In this document: positions 27,132 through 35,091 of the stretch, one piece after another
Layout: the number at the start of each line of letters is the position of its first letter
How positions within the stretch are numbered: the stretch's first letter is position 1
NCBI GenBank assembly: GCA_040753795.1
Contig: JBFMDX010000010.1
Location: forward strand, 1 to 64,000
DNA: 64,000 nucleotides
Direction: 5' to 3'
Origin: Thermodesulfobacteriota bacterium
Lineage (GTDB): Bacteria > Desulfobacterota > Desulfobacteria > Desulfobacterales > Desulfosudaceae
The notes under the pieces: generated by a model
Seen by the model: only the letters and a program-made list of their open reading frames with translations
Database searches by the model: none
Told to the model about the DNA's origin: nothing
Made by a program: the position numbers and the translations under genes

Positions 27132-27926
27132 ATGAAAGGCCACAGGGCCGGGAAAGGTTTTTTCGCTCGGATTTCTTGCGGCGACGTCCTTCATCAGACA
27201 CGATCAATTATTTTGACAACGATTATAGCACTGGGGGCATTGATAGCGGTACCGGCGGCGTCGGCGGGATCGGCAACGGTTTCACCCGGGGTAACGGCCC
27301 CGGCCGGTCCGGCTGCGGCCCAGGTGCCCCTCCGGCCGGGGGCGCCGGCGAATCCGGGCCAGAGCGGTCAGCCCCAGGCGGCCGGTCCCACGGATATTCA
27401 TGACATCCGTCAGCCGGTTCAGGTGGGCGTCAACCCCATGATCTATTACGGGATCTTTGCCGGGGTCGCGGCCCTGGCCGCCGGGGTCCTGATCTGGATC
27501 CTGGTCCGACGCCGGATGAAGAAAAAGAGCGGCGGCGTCACCGAGGTGACGGCCGCGGTTTATCGAACTCCCGAGGAGGAGGCCCTGGAGAACCTGACGG
27601 CGCTGGAAAACGGAATGTCCGGGGAGCCGGCCCTGTTTTATTTCGGCCTGTCGGCGGCTTTCCGCCGGTATCTGCAGCGGCGGTTTAATATCGACGCCCC
27701 GGAAATGACCACCGAGGAGCTGCTGCCCCGCCTGTCGGCTCTTGACGTTGAAAAGGAAATCCAGGCCGGTTTAAAGTCGTTTATCAAATTCGGGGACCAG
27801 GTCAAGTTCGCCCGGGCCCTGCCGGACCGGTCGGACATGACGGCCCACCTGGTCCTGGTGCGGGACCTGGTCAACCGGTTTGTCCCGTCTGAACCGCCCG
27901 CGGCCGGACAGGCGGAGGTGAAATGA
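27132..27926 (+). CDS. DUF4381-like membrane protein of Bat operon
   Basis: The 264-residue product starts at ATG 27132, behind GGAGAAG at 27119-27125. It has a signal-like segment (SIILTTIIALGALIAVPAASAG) and a Pro/Ala/Gly-rich linker. A membrane segment (YYGIFAGVAALAAGVLIWIL) and a cytoplasmic C-terminal domain follow, containing GEPALFYFGLSAAFRRYLQRRF and APEMTTEELLPRL. That C-terminal pattern is the DUF4381 type seen between DUF58 and BatA genes. Its stop overlaps the batA start (ATGA). The exact role is unknown; probably it anchors or links the MoxR-VWA machine to the membrane. Confidence 0.75.
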   Translation: MKGHRAGKGFFARISCGDVLHQTRSIILTTIIALGALIAVPAASAGSATVSPGVTAPAGPAAAQVPLRPGAPANPGQSGQPQAAGPTDIHDIRQPVQVGVNPMIYYGIFAGVAALAAGVLIWILVRRRMKKKSGGVTEVTAAVYRTPEEEALENLTALENGMSGEPALFYFGLSAAFRRYLQRRFNIDAPEMTTEELLPRLSALDVEKEIQAGLKSFIKFGDQVKFARALPDRSDMTAHLVLVRDLVNRFVPSEPPAAGQAEVK

Positions 27927-28924
27927 TGTTCCGTCTGGCTGATCCCTGGCTGGCCCTGCTGCTGATCATCATTCCGGCGGCTTTTTACTGGAGAAAGCAT
28001 CGCTGTCCGCGGCCGACCCTGGCCGTTTCGGAAACCGACTCCGCCGGCGCCATCGCGCCCTCATTCCGGATCCGGACGCGATGGGTCGTGCCGGCGCTTT
28101 CGGCAACGGCTTTTGCTCTGCTGGTCCTGGGCCTCTGCCGTCCCCAGTGGGGAGAAAAGAAGATTGAGACCATCACCGAGGGAATCAATATCGTACTGGC
28201 GGTGGACCTGTCCGGGAGCATGGCGGCCATTGACTTCAAACTCAAGAAAGAGATGGTTAACCGGCTGGAGGCGGTCAAGAGCGTCGTGTCCGAGTTCATT
28301 GCCGGACGGGACGGCGACCGCATCGGCCTGGTAGTGTTCGGCACCAACGCTTATACCCAGGTGCCGCTGACCCGGGATTATAATACCCTGACCTTTATCC
28401 TGGACCGGCTTAAAATCGGGGCCGCCGGCGATACCACAGCCATCGGCGACGCCATCGGTATTTCTTTAAAACGACTGAAGGACGTGGAAAGCAAATCCAA
28501 CGTCATCATCCTATTGACCGACGGCGTCAGCAACGCGGGAGAAATCACTCCGGCGGACGCGGCCGGCATTGCCGCCGAACGGGGGGTGAAAATCTATACC
28601 ATCGGTGCCGGTTCGGCCGGCAAGGCGCCGTTTCTGGTTAATCATCCCCTGCTCGGCCAGCAGTATGTCTATCAGCAGGTGGACATGGACGAGGAAGCGT
28701 TGAAGGCCATTGCCGATAAAACCGGCGGACTGTATTTCAAGGCGGAAAACACCGAGGCGCTCAAGCGTATCTATGAGACCATCGACGCCATGGAAAAGAC
28801 CGAAGCCAAAGCGAACGTCTATGCCGTGTATAATGATCTTTATCCCTGGCCGGTGCTGCTGGCCTTGCTGCTGCTGCTGGCGCGGATTGCGCTGGAAAAT
28901 ACCGTTTATCTGGAGGCACCGTGA
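27923..28924 (+). CDS. batA: BatA-type VWA membrane protein
   Basis: The 333-residue protein begins with membrane segments (LADPWLALLLIIIPAAFYW and VVPALSATAFALLVLGLC) and carries a VWA domain with MIDAS motif DLSGSM near residue 94. FGTNAYTQVPLT, DTTAIGDAIG and ILLTDGVSNAG continue the domain. A C-terminal segment (YPWPVLLALLLLLARIAL) re-enters the membrane. Bat proteins were first linked to aerotolerance in Bacteroides and are thought to act in the periplasm with MoxR. It is translationally coupled to both neighbours. Confidence 0.92.
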   Translation: MMFRLADPWLALLLIIIPAAFYWRKHRCPRPTLAVSETDSAGAIAPSFRIRTRWVVPALSATAFALLVLGLCRPQWGEKKIETITEGINIVLAVDLSGSMAAIDFKLKKEMVNRLEAVKSVVSEFIAGRDGDRIGLVVFGTNAYTQVPLTRDYNTLTFILDRLKIGAAGDTTAIGDAIGISLKRLKDVESKSNVIILLTDGVSNAGEITPADAAGIAAERGVKIYTIGAGSAGKAPFLVNHPLLGQQYVYQQVDMDEEALKAIADKTGGLYFKAENTEALKRIYETIDAMEKTEAKANVYAVYNDLYPWPVLLALLLLLARIALENTVYLEAP

Positions 28925-30816
28925 ATTTCGCGCATCCTTATTTACTGCTGTCCCTCTGGGCGGCGGTGCCGCTGCTGCTGATCGTTTTCTGGGGGGGAGC
29001 CCGACGCAAAAAAATCCTGGCCGGATTCGCCGCCGCCAACGGGCTGGTCCGGATCGCGGCGGACGCCTCCCCGGCCCGGCGGACCGCAGCGGGGCTGCTG
29101 CTGATCCTGGCCTCGGCCTCGGCCCTGGTCGCCCTGTCCGGACCGCGGTATGGGTTTCGCTGGGAAAAGATCGAACAGAGGGGCGTGGATATCATGGTCG
29201 CCCTGGACTGTTCCCGGAGCATGCTGGCCGAAGACATCAAGCCGACCCGGCTGACCCGGGCCAAGTATGAGATCATCGACCTGCTGCGGATGCTGACCGG
29301 CGACCGGGTCGGGCTGGTCGCTTTCGCCGGCAGCGCATTTTTGCAGTGCCCGCTGACCATGGACTACAGCGCCTTTCATCTGTTTCTGGACACCCTGTCG
29401 CCGGATATGCTGCCGGTGGGCGGCACCGCCATCGGTGATGCCGTGCAGACGGCCATTTCCGGATTCCATGAAAAGGACGCTTCCGACAAGGCCATTATCA
29501 TTATCACCGACGGCGAGTCGACGGCCGGTGCCGATCCCCTGGAAGCGGCCCGGCAGGCGGCGGAAAAGAAGATCAGGATCTTCTGCATCGGCGTCGGCGG
29601 AAACGAGGGCGCGCCCGTTCCCGAGGCCGCCGGCGGATTTAAAAAAGACCGGGAAGGGAAAATCGTTCTGACCCGGCTGGACGAGGAAACCCTCAAGCAG
29701 ATGGCGGCCGCCACCGGCGGTATTTATGTCCGCTCCGAGGCGGGCGACATGGACCTGGAGAATATTTATCAGGACCGGATCCGGGGAACCATGGAACAGA
29801 CCACGCTGGAGAGCGGCCGGAAGAAGATCTGGGAAGACCGGTTCCAGTGGTTCCTGGCGCTGGCTTTGCTCCTTTTGGCGGTGGAGATGTTCCTTCCCCG
29901 GGGCCGGAAGGCCGGTCCGGCTGTTCTGCTGGTGATGCTGCTGGCCGTCTCGGGCGCCTCCGAGGTCCGGGCGGGCAATGTCTATGATGACGTGCGCCAG
30001 GGAAGAGAAGCCTATGACGGCGGTCAGTATGATCAGGCCCTCAAGCATTTCATTGACGCGCAACTGGCCGATCCGGACAATGCCGAGCTGTATTACAATA
30101 TCGGCAGTGCCTATTACAAGGCGGGCAAACAGGATGAAGCCGTCGCCCATTATAAAAAGGCCCTGGAGCTGATCAGGAATAATGAGCCGTTCCGGGAGAA
30201 TGTGTGGTATAACCTGGGCAACGCCCATTACCGCCGGGGAGATTTCACCAGCGCCATTGACGCCTACCAGCAGGCATTGAAAATCAATGCCGGCGACAGG
30301 GAGGCCGAGGAAAACCTGGCTCTGGCCAGGAAAGCCGAGGAAGAGAAAAATAAACAGCAGAACCAGGACCAGCAGAAGCAATCGTCTGATCAGGACAAAC
30401 AGAAGACGGACCAGGAGCAACAGCAGCACCAGTCCGGTCAGGATCAGAACCAGGCGTCCGATCAGAATAAGTCGTCTGGTGAAAATCAGCCGCAGTCTTC
30501 GGAGCAAAACCGGCAGCAACAGGCAGGACAGCAGCCGGAGGATGAGGGCCAGCGGTCGGATAACGGTGGTGATGACCAGTTGACGGACGGACAGAACATT
30601 CAGCAGGAGAGTCAGCCGGATCAGCAAAGCGGAGGCAGCCAGGCCGCCGGAGGCGGCGACCAGGAGCCGGAGCAGGAACAGGCAGCGGGGAAGGCCATGG
30701 CCGGCCGGCAGCCGGGCGCCGATCCGGGCGATAACCGACTGAACCGGCTTCAGGATAGGCCCGGGGCTATTATGCTGCCGGAATACCGGAAAAAGGAGGT
30801 GGAACAGGACTGGTGA
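28921..30816 (+). CDS. BatB-BatC fusion: VWA domain plus TPR and Gln-rich tail
   Basis: The 631-residue protein combines what are usually two proteins. Residues 1-330 are BatB-like: two N-terminal membrane segments, a VWA domain with MIDAS DCSRS, and a third membrane segment near 303-320. A further hydrophobic, signal-like segment (AVLLVMLLAVSGASEVRAG) leads into BatC-like TPRs (about 350-470). The last 150 residues are very rich in Gln, Asp, Ser and Gly. The second hydrophobic segment suggests a former BatC signal peptide left inside the fusion. The start is GTG 28921, which overlaps the batA stop. Confidence 0.9.
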   Translation: MNFAHPYLLLSLWAAVPLLLIVFWGGARRKKILAGFAAANGLVRIAADASPARRTAAGLLLILASASALVALSGPRYGFRWEKIEQRGVDIMVALDCSRSMLAEDIKPTRLTRAKYEIIDLLRMLTGDRVGLVAFAGSAFLQCPLTMDYSAFHLFLDTLSPDMLPVGGTAIGDAVQTAISGFHEKDASDKAIIIITDGESTAGADPLEAARQAAEKKIRIFCIGVGGNEGAPVPEAAGGFKKDREGKIVLTRLDEETLKQMAAATGGIYVRSEAGDMDLENIYQDRIRGTMEQTTLESGRKKIWEDRFQWFLALALLLLAVEMFLPRGRKAGPAVLLVMLLAVSGASEVRAGNVYDDVRQGREAYDGGQYDQALKHFIDAQLADPDNAELYYNIGSAYYKAGKQDEAVAHYKKALELIRNNEPFRENVWYNLGNAHYRRGDFTSAIDAYQQALKINAGDREAEENLALARKAEEEKNKQQNQDQQKQSSDQDKQKTDQEQQQHQSGQDQNQASDQNKSSGENQPQSSEQNRQQQAGQQPEDEGQRSDNGGDDQLTDGQNIQQESQPDQQSGGSQAAGGGDQEPEQEQAAGKAMAGRQPGADPGDNRLNRLQDRPGAIMLPEYRKKEVEQDW

Positions 30817-32588
30817 AACGACTGGTTTTTCTCGCATCATTCCTTGTTCTGACGGCACTGTCGGCCGCGGCGGCACACACCGCCAATGTCAGCGCCTCGG
30901 TCGACCGGACACGGATTACCGACGGGGAGACGCTGACCCTGACCGTTACCATCGAGGGCGGCAAAGGGGAGGTAAATGTCGGCGGGATCCGGGACTTTGA
31001 AGTGGCTTCCCGGGGCACCTCGTCCTCCTACAACATGATCAATGGCAATGTGTCCAGCCAGACGGCATATATTTTTACCCTGGTTCCCTTGAAGAAAGGG
31101 CACCTGGTGATTCCTCCCCTGCCCGTAGAAACCGGCGGCAAGACGGTATACACCGAAATGATTCCCGTGGAAGTGGGCGACAGTCCCCGGGCCGGCGGCG
31201 GAGCGGATACGGAAACGGCGGATGCGTTCACGCAGTTGTCGGTATCCGGCGACTCTCCTTTCGTGGGCGAGCAGATCACCTGTCGGTTTTCCCTGTATAA
31301 CGCTGTCCCCATCGCCAACGCCGCCGTGAGCAAGGCACCAGATTTCCCCGGGTTTTCGGCGGAAAAACTGACCGATAACCGGTCCTATTCAAAAATCGTC
31401 AACGGCCGCCGCTTTGACGTCACCGAACTCGTCTACGTGCTGACGCCCGAACAGGCCGGCGTCCATGTCATCGGTCCGGCAACGATTTCCTGCGATCTGG
31501 TTGTCCGGACCGCCCCCCGGAGCCGGTCGCGGTTCGACTCTTTTTTCAACGATCCCTTCTTCGGCGGCGGCCAATCGCTTCAACCCCGTCGCCTGACCGC
31601 CGATCCCGTGACGGTGAATGTCCGGCCGCTTCCGGAATACAAAGGCGCTGAACCTTTTTCCGGTCTGGTCGGGGAATTTTCCATTGCCGCCGAAATCGGC
31701 CAGACCGAACTTGCCGAGGGCGACTCCTGCAATATCGCGGTGGTCATCAGCGGCCGGGGCAATATCAAATCGGCGGCGGCGCCGCGGTTTGATTTTCCGG
31801 CCGCTTTCAAGGTGTATGAAGACACGCCGACCGAAGATGTCACGGTCGGGGAAACCGGCGTCTCCGGGAAAAAGCGGTTCCCGGCGGCACTGGTGGCCGT
31901 CTCTCCCGGGAAATACACCGTGGGGCCATTTTCACTGACCTATTTTGATGTCAAACGGAACGCCTATGCGACCATTTCCACGGCGCCAATTGACATTACT
32001 GTCAAGCCGGGCGGGAAACGCCAGCCGGACGCCGTCGCCGGGGATAACTCATCCGATGGTGAAAAGATGTCCCCGCCGGTCCGCAAGCAGGCCGTGGAAT
32101 TCACGGGCCATGATATTTTCCCCGTCAAACCGGATCTGTCGGCCCTGGAACACGCCCGGCCGGTTCCGCTGACCCTGTTCCTGCTGATGACGGGCGGGCC
32201 GTTTGTCCTTTACGGCCTGGCCGCGGCGGTCATGTCCCGGGTCCGCCGGAAGACGGGCGACGCCACCCTGATGTCCCGCAGGTCCCGGGCGGCTTTGAAA
32301 GAAGCCAGGCGCGACCGGCTGACCGCTGAAGCGCGCCTGGACCTGCTTTTCAAAGCCGTGGTTTACGCGGTTTACGCCAGGGCGGGCCGGAAAGGGGAAT
32401 CCCTCACCTACCGGGAAGCCCGGCAGTTGCTGACGGACAACGGCTGTGATGAGACAATTGCCGAAAAGTCCTCCCGGCTGCTGGAGGAGATCGAACAGGC
32501 GCGCTACGGCGGCCGGGCGGTTGACCAGGATTTCATGACAAGAACGCTGGCCTCGGCCGGAACCCTGATCCGGAGGATTGTGCCATGA
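30813..32588 (+). CDS. batD: BatD-type secreted/membrane protein
   Basis: The 591-residue protein has a signal peptide (VFLASFLVLTALSAAAAH) and repeated beta-sandwich domains. The BatD start pattern is visible: VSASVDRTRITDGETLTLTV and SQTAYIFTLVPLKKGHLVIP. QLSVSGDSPFVGEQITCRFS begins the second repeat. A membrane segment (LTLFLLMTGGPFVLYGLAAA, about 450-470) precedes a cytoplasmic tail of about 120 residues. A low-complexity FFNDPFFGGG-type stretch, common in BatD proteins, is present. The GTG start overlaps the upstream stop, and its own stop overlaps the next start. Confidence 0.9.
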   Translation: MKRLVFLASFLVLTALSAAAAHTANVSASVDRTRITDGETLTLTVTIEGGKGEVNVGGIRDFEVASRGTSSSYNMINGNVSSQTAYIFTLVPLKKGHLVIPPLPVETGGKTVYTEMIPVEVGDSPRAGGGADTETADAFTQLSVSGDSPFVGEQITCRFSLYNAVPIANAAVSKAPDFPGFSAEKLTDNRSYSKIVNGRRFDVTELVYVLTPEQAGVHVIGPATISCDLVVRTAPRSRSRFDSFFNDPFFGGGQSLQPRRLTADPVTVNVRPLPEYKGAEPFSGLVGEFSIAAEIGQTELAEGDSCNIAVVISGRGNIKSAAAPRFDFPAAFKVYEDTPTEDVTVGETGVSGKKRFPAALVAVSPGKYTVGPFSLTYFDVKRNAYATISTAPIDITVKPGGKRQPDAVAGDNSSDGEKMSPPVRKQAVEFTGHDIFPVKPDLSALEHARPVPLTLFLLMTGGPFVLYGLAAAVMSRVRRKTGDATLMSRRSRAALKEARRDRLTAEARLDLLFKAVVYAVYARAGRKGESLTYREARQLLTDNGCDETIAEKSSRLLEEIEQARYGGRAVDQDFMTRTLASAGTLIRRIVP

Positions 32589-33343
32589 GCATTCGTTTCA
32601 GGCTTTTTATTTTTCCGGTTTTATTTTTTCTCCTGGCGATGATGCCGCCGGCGGCCCCGGCCCAGGATCAGGCCCGGGTGTTCCTGGATGCGGCCCGGGC
32701 CTATGACCAGGGTGACTACGTCGCTGCCAGGCAGGGGTTTCTGTTCCTGGCCCGGGAAGGCGTGGTCAACGGGAAACTTTACTACAATATCGCCAACGCC
32801 TGCTTGAAATCCGGGGATATCGGACAGGCGATCCTGTGGTATGAAAAGGCGCAGCGGCTGATCCCCGGTGATCCGGATCTGAAGTTCAACCTGGAGTACG
32901 CGCGTTCCCGGGTCAGGGACAAGGCACCGGAGGGCGTCTTTCTGCCGGAGATGCTCTTCTTCTGGCGGTACTGGCTGAATCACCGGCTGGTTGTGTTTCT
33001 GGCAGCGGCTTTCAGCTTTATCCTCTGCCTGCTCCTGTTTTTTCGAAGACACCTGATGCTGAATCCGCCCGGTTTCCTGCTTTACGGCGCGGCGGCGCTT
33101 TTCGTCTTTTTCAGTCTGACCGCCGCCGGAAATTATTTTTTTGAACACCGCCTTCCCCAGGGGGTTGTCCTGGCTGAATCATCTTCCGTCCGCTCCGGTT
33201 TTTCGGACCTGTCCACCGAACTGTTCGTGCTGCACGCCGGCAGCCGCGTGACCGTTGAGAAAAAAGAGAAAGATTCCTATCGCATTCGTTTCGGAAGTGA
33301 TAAAATCGGCTGGGTAAGCCGAAACGAGATAGGAATCATTTGA
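32585..33343 (+). CDS. BatE-like TPR/SH3 membrane protein
   Basis: The 252-residue product has a signal segment (LFIFPVLFFLLAMMPPAAPAQ) and TPRs (residues about 30-110: ARAYDQGDYVAARQGF, NGKLYYNIANACLKSG). Two membrane segments follow (RLVVFLAAAFSFILCLLLFF and GFLLYGAAALFVFFSLTAAG). The C-terminal part is an SH3-like domain (ESSSVRSGFSDLSTELFVLH, GWVSRNEIGII). This is the BatE architecture seen at the end of Bat operons. The stop codon at 33341-33343 is followed immediately by a 142-bp palindromic repeat, which probably marks the operon end. Confidence 0.85.
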   Translation: MSIRFRLFIFPVLFFLLAMMPPAAPAQDQARVFLDAARAYDQGDYVAARQGFLFLAREGVVNGKLYYNIANACLKSGDIGQAILWYEKAQRLIPGDPDLKFNLEYARSRVRDKAPEGVFLPEMLFFWRYWLNHRLVVFLAAAFSFILCLLLFFRRHLMLNPPGFLLYGAAALFVFFSLTAAGNYFFEHRLPQGVVLAESSSVRSGFSDLSTELFVLHAGSRVTVEKKEKDSYRIRFGSDKIGWVSRNEIGII

Positions 33344-33485
33344 GGCCACCTCTAAAAATTGCCTTTTGTCTCGATTTCGGTGTTGCGCTCAGATTTTAAT
33401 CCTCGAAATACTCCCATGTATTCCTGCGGTTAAAATTTTCGCGCGCCTTGAACTCGAACCCCAATTCTAATTTTTAGAGATGGCC
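33344..33485. repeat. 142-bp palindromic MITE-like element, copy 1
   Basis: The element has terminal inverted repeats GGCCACCTCTAAAAATT (left) and GGCCATCTCTAAAAATT (right, complement), and an internal imperfect hairpin around 33395-33440. An ungapped second copy lies at 46674-46815, about 83% identical by hand count. It starts at the base after the bat operon stop, and its right end contains the ATG at 33480. No transposase frame is present, which fits a non-autonomous element or REP-like sequence. Confidence 0.75.
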
Positions 33486-35054
33486 TTGATCTATTCAGGC
33501 AAGCCGAACATAGCCCGGATGGCCGGCTGGTTGCTGTTGCTGCTGCTGGCCATCATGTACCTGGCCTGGCCGGGTGATCATCACTGGGGAGACCTGGATC
33601 AGTCCCTGTATGTCAACCTGGCCCTTCAGGCCAACCAGGAGGGAAGGCTTTCGACCTGCTGGCGCCAGGGCAATGCCGGTATTCGTTATCATCCCTTTCC
33701 CATCTGGGTTTATCAGTGTTTTCTGGCACTGACCCACGATCTGGTTCTGATCAGTTTTGTCAAGGCCCTGCTCACCCTGATCGCCTGCCTGGGCGGGTTG
33801 TATTATCTGTCCCGGGTACTGTCTTATCCCCGCTGGGTTTTACTCCTTTTCTGCTTTTTCCCTCACTGCTACCTGTATGGTTCCGAGTTTACCGACGACT
33901 CCTGGCTGGTTCCGGTTTCTTTACTGGCAGTAGCTTGTTATGCCCGATTTTCTGAAAAACTGTCAACGGCCGCGCTGGCCGTGACGATTTTTCTGATGAC
34001 CCTTTTGTTTTACCTTCATCCCCGGGGAGCACTGCTGTTTTTCCCGGTCATTTTCACCATGGCCCTGTTCGACCGCCAGCGACTGAAAAACAAACCGGCC
34101 TTTGTTTTACTGATCGTGGCGGCTATGCTTCTGATCATCTTCCCCTATCTGACACCGGTGAAAGATACCGTGCCAGGTGATGTCGCCGGCCTTGCCGTCC
34201 CATTTTCCGGCAGAGCGGCTCGATTTCTGTCCGCCGCCCTGACCGGCGGTCTGTTTTTCAGCTACGATTTTTTTCAGTTGCTGATCCCTCATCATTTCAC
34301 CGGCAAAGTGCTGACCCCCGTTATGAAGGTCATAATCGGGTTAACCATGCTCAGCTACCTGCTTATGATCAGCGGTATCGGTATTACCGTTGTCAGCCTG
34401 ATTCGAAAGCGCCGCAGCAAGATTCCGCCGGACCTGGAGGATCGGCTGGGCGGTCTGTCACTATTTTCCGTGGTCGTGTTTTCAATGGTCATGGCTTTTT
34501 TCGACCTGTTTCATGCTGTTGAATACTATTCAGCGGTTTGGTTCTGTTTCTTTTTTTTCATATGGCGGGCGATCAAAATTTTTCAGGAAAGGAGATACCT
34601 GAAAATCCTGCCGATACTGTATGGGCTTTCCATGGCCTTCTGCTGGATCTGTTTCTGGTTGATGGTTCACCTGGAAGGTGTTGGTTTGACGTTGGATAAT
34701 GCCATGGCGGCAGCCCGTCAGATCAGTCAATATTCTCCGGAGAGCCGGGTGGTGCAGAAGGTCAGCCTTGAAAACGGAAACATGGTTGACATCATGAACG
34801 CCAACCTGGAAAGCGCTTTCGGGAATGTCTGGTATTATAGAGAAAGCGTTAATCTACTCAACAAAAATGAAATTCTTCAAAAATGTCTGAAGGGTAGTTA
34901 TATTTATCTCGCCCTGGTCCCCATGTTGAATATCTATTACGCCGGACAGGATCTGAAGAGGCTGCCGGTCAGGACAGTCCGGTTGAGTTATCGCGATGCC
35001 GGGGGCAAGAACCATTTGACGGTGACGGTGGAACCGGAAGATGCTGCCCCGTAG
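33480..35054 (+). CDS. GT-C-like polytopic membrane protein (paralogue 1 of 2)
   Basis: The 524-residue protein has about 11 membrane segments and a short C-terminal soluble part. Early blocks (MYLAWPGDHHWGDLDQSLYV, LALQANQEGRLSTC, HPFPIWVYQCFLALTHDLV) are shared with the next gene. A GT-C/GT39-like fold is likely but I could not place a catalytic motif firmly. The ATG at 33480 lies in the right terminal repeat of the palindromic element and lacks a ribosome binding site. ATG 33519 is an alternative that would remove 13 residues. The function is unknown. Confidence 0.7.
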   Translation: MALIYSGKPNIARMAGWLLLLLLAIMYLAWPGDHHWGDLDQSLYVNLALQANQEGRLSTCWRQGNAGIRYHPFPIWVYQCFLALTHDLVLISFVKALLTLIACLGGLYYLSRVLSYPRWVLLLFCFFPHCYLYGSEFTDDSWLVPVSLLAVACYARFSEKLSTAALAVTIFLMTLLFYLHPRGALLFFPVIFTMALFDRQRLKNKPAFVLLIVAAMLLIIFPYLTPVKDTVPGDVAGLAVPFSGRAARFLSAALTGGLFFSYDFFQLLIPHHFTGKVLTPVMKVIIGLTMLSYLLMISGIGITVVSLIRKRRSKIPPDLEDRLGGLSLFSVVVFSMVMAFFDLFHAVEYYSAVWFCFFFFIWRAIKIFQERRYLKILPILYGLSMAFCWICFWLMVHLEGVGLTLDNAMAAARQISQYSPESRVVQKVSLENGNMVDIMNANLESAFGNVWYYRESVNLLNKNEILQKCLKGSYIYLALVPMLNIYYAGQDLKRLPVRTVRLSYRDAGGKNHLTVTVEPEDAAP

Positions 35055-35091
35055 CGCTGGGGGCAGGGCCGGATTCAGAGAGAGGCATGCA

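Noticed and set aside
28942-30876. 644-codon antisense frame opposite batB-batC
   Set aside because: Its Leu/Arg-rich repeats simply mirror the Gln-rich region on the coding strand.
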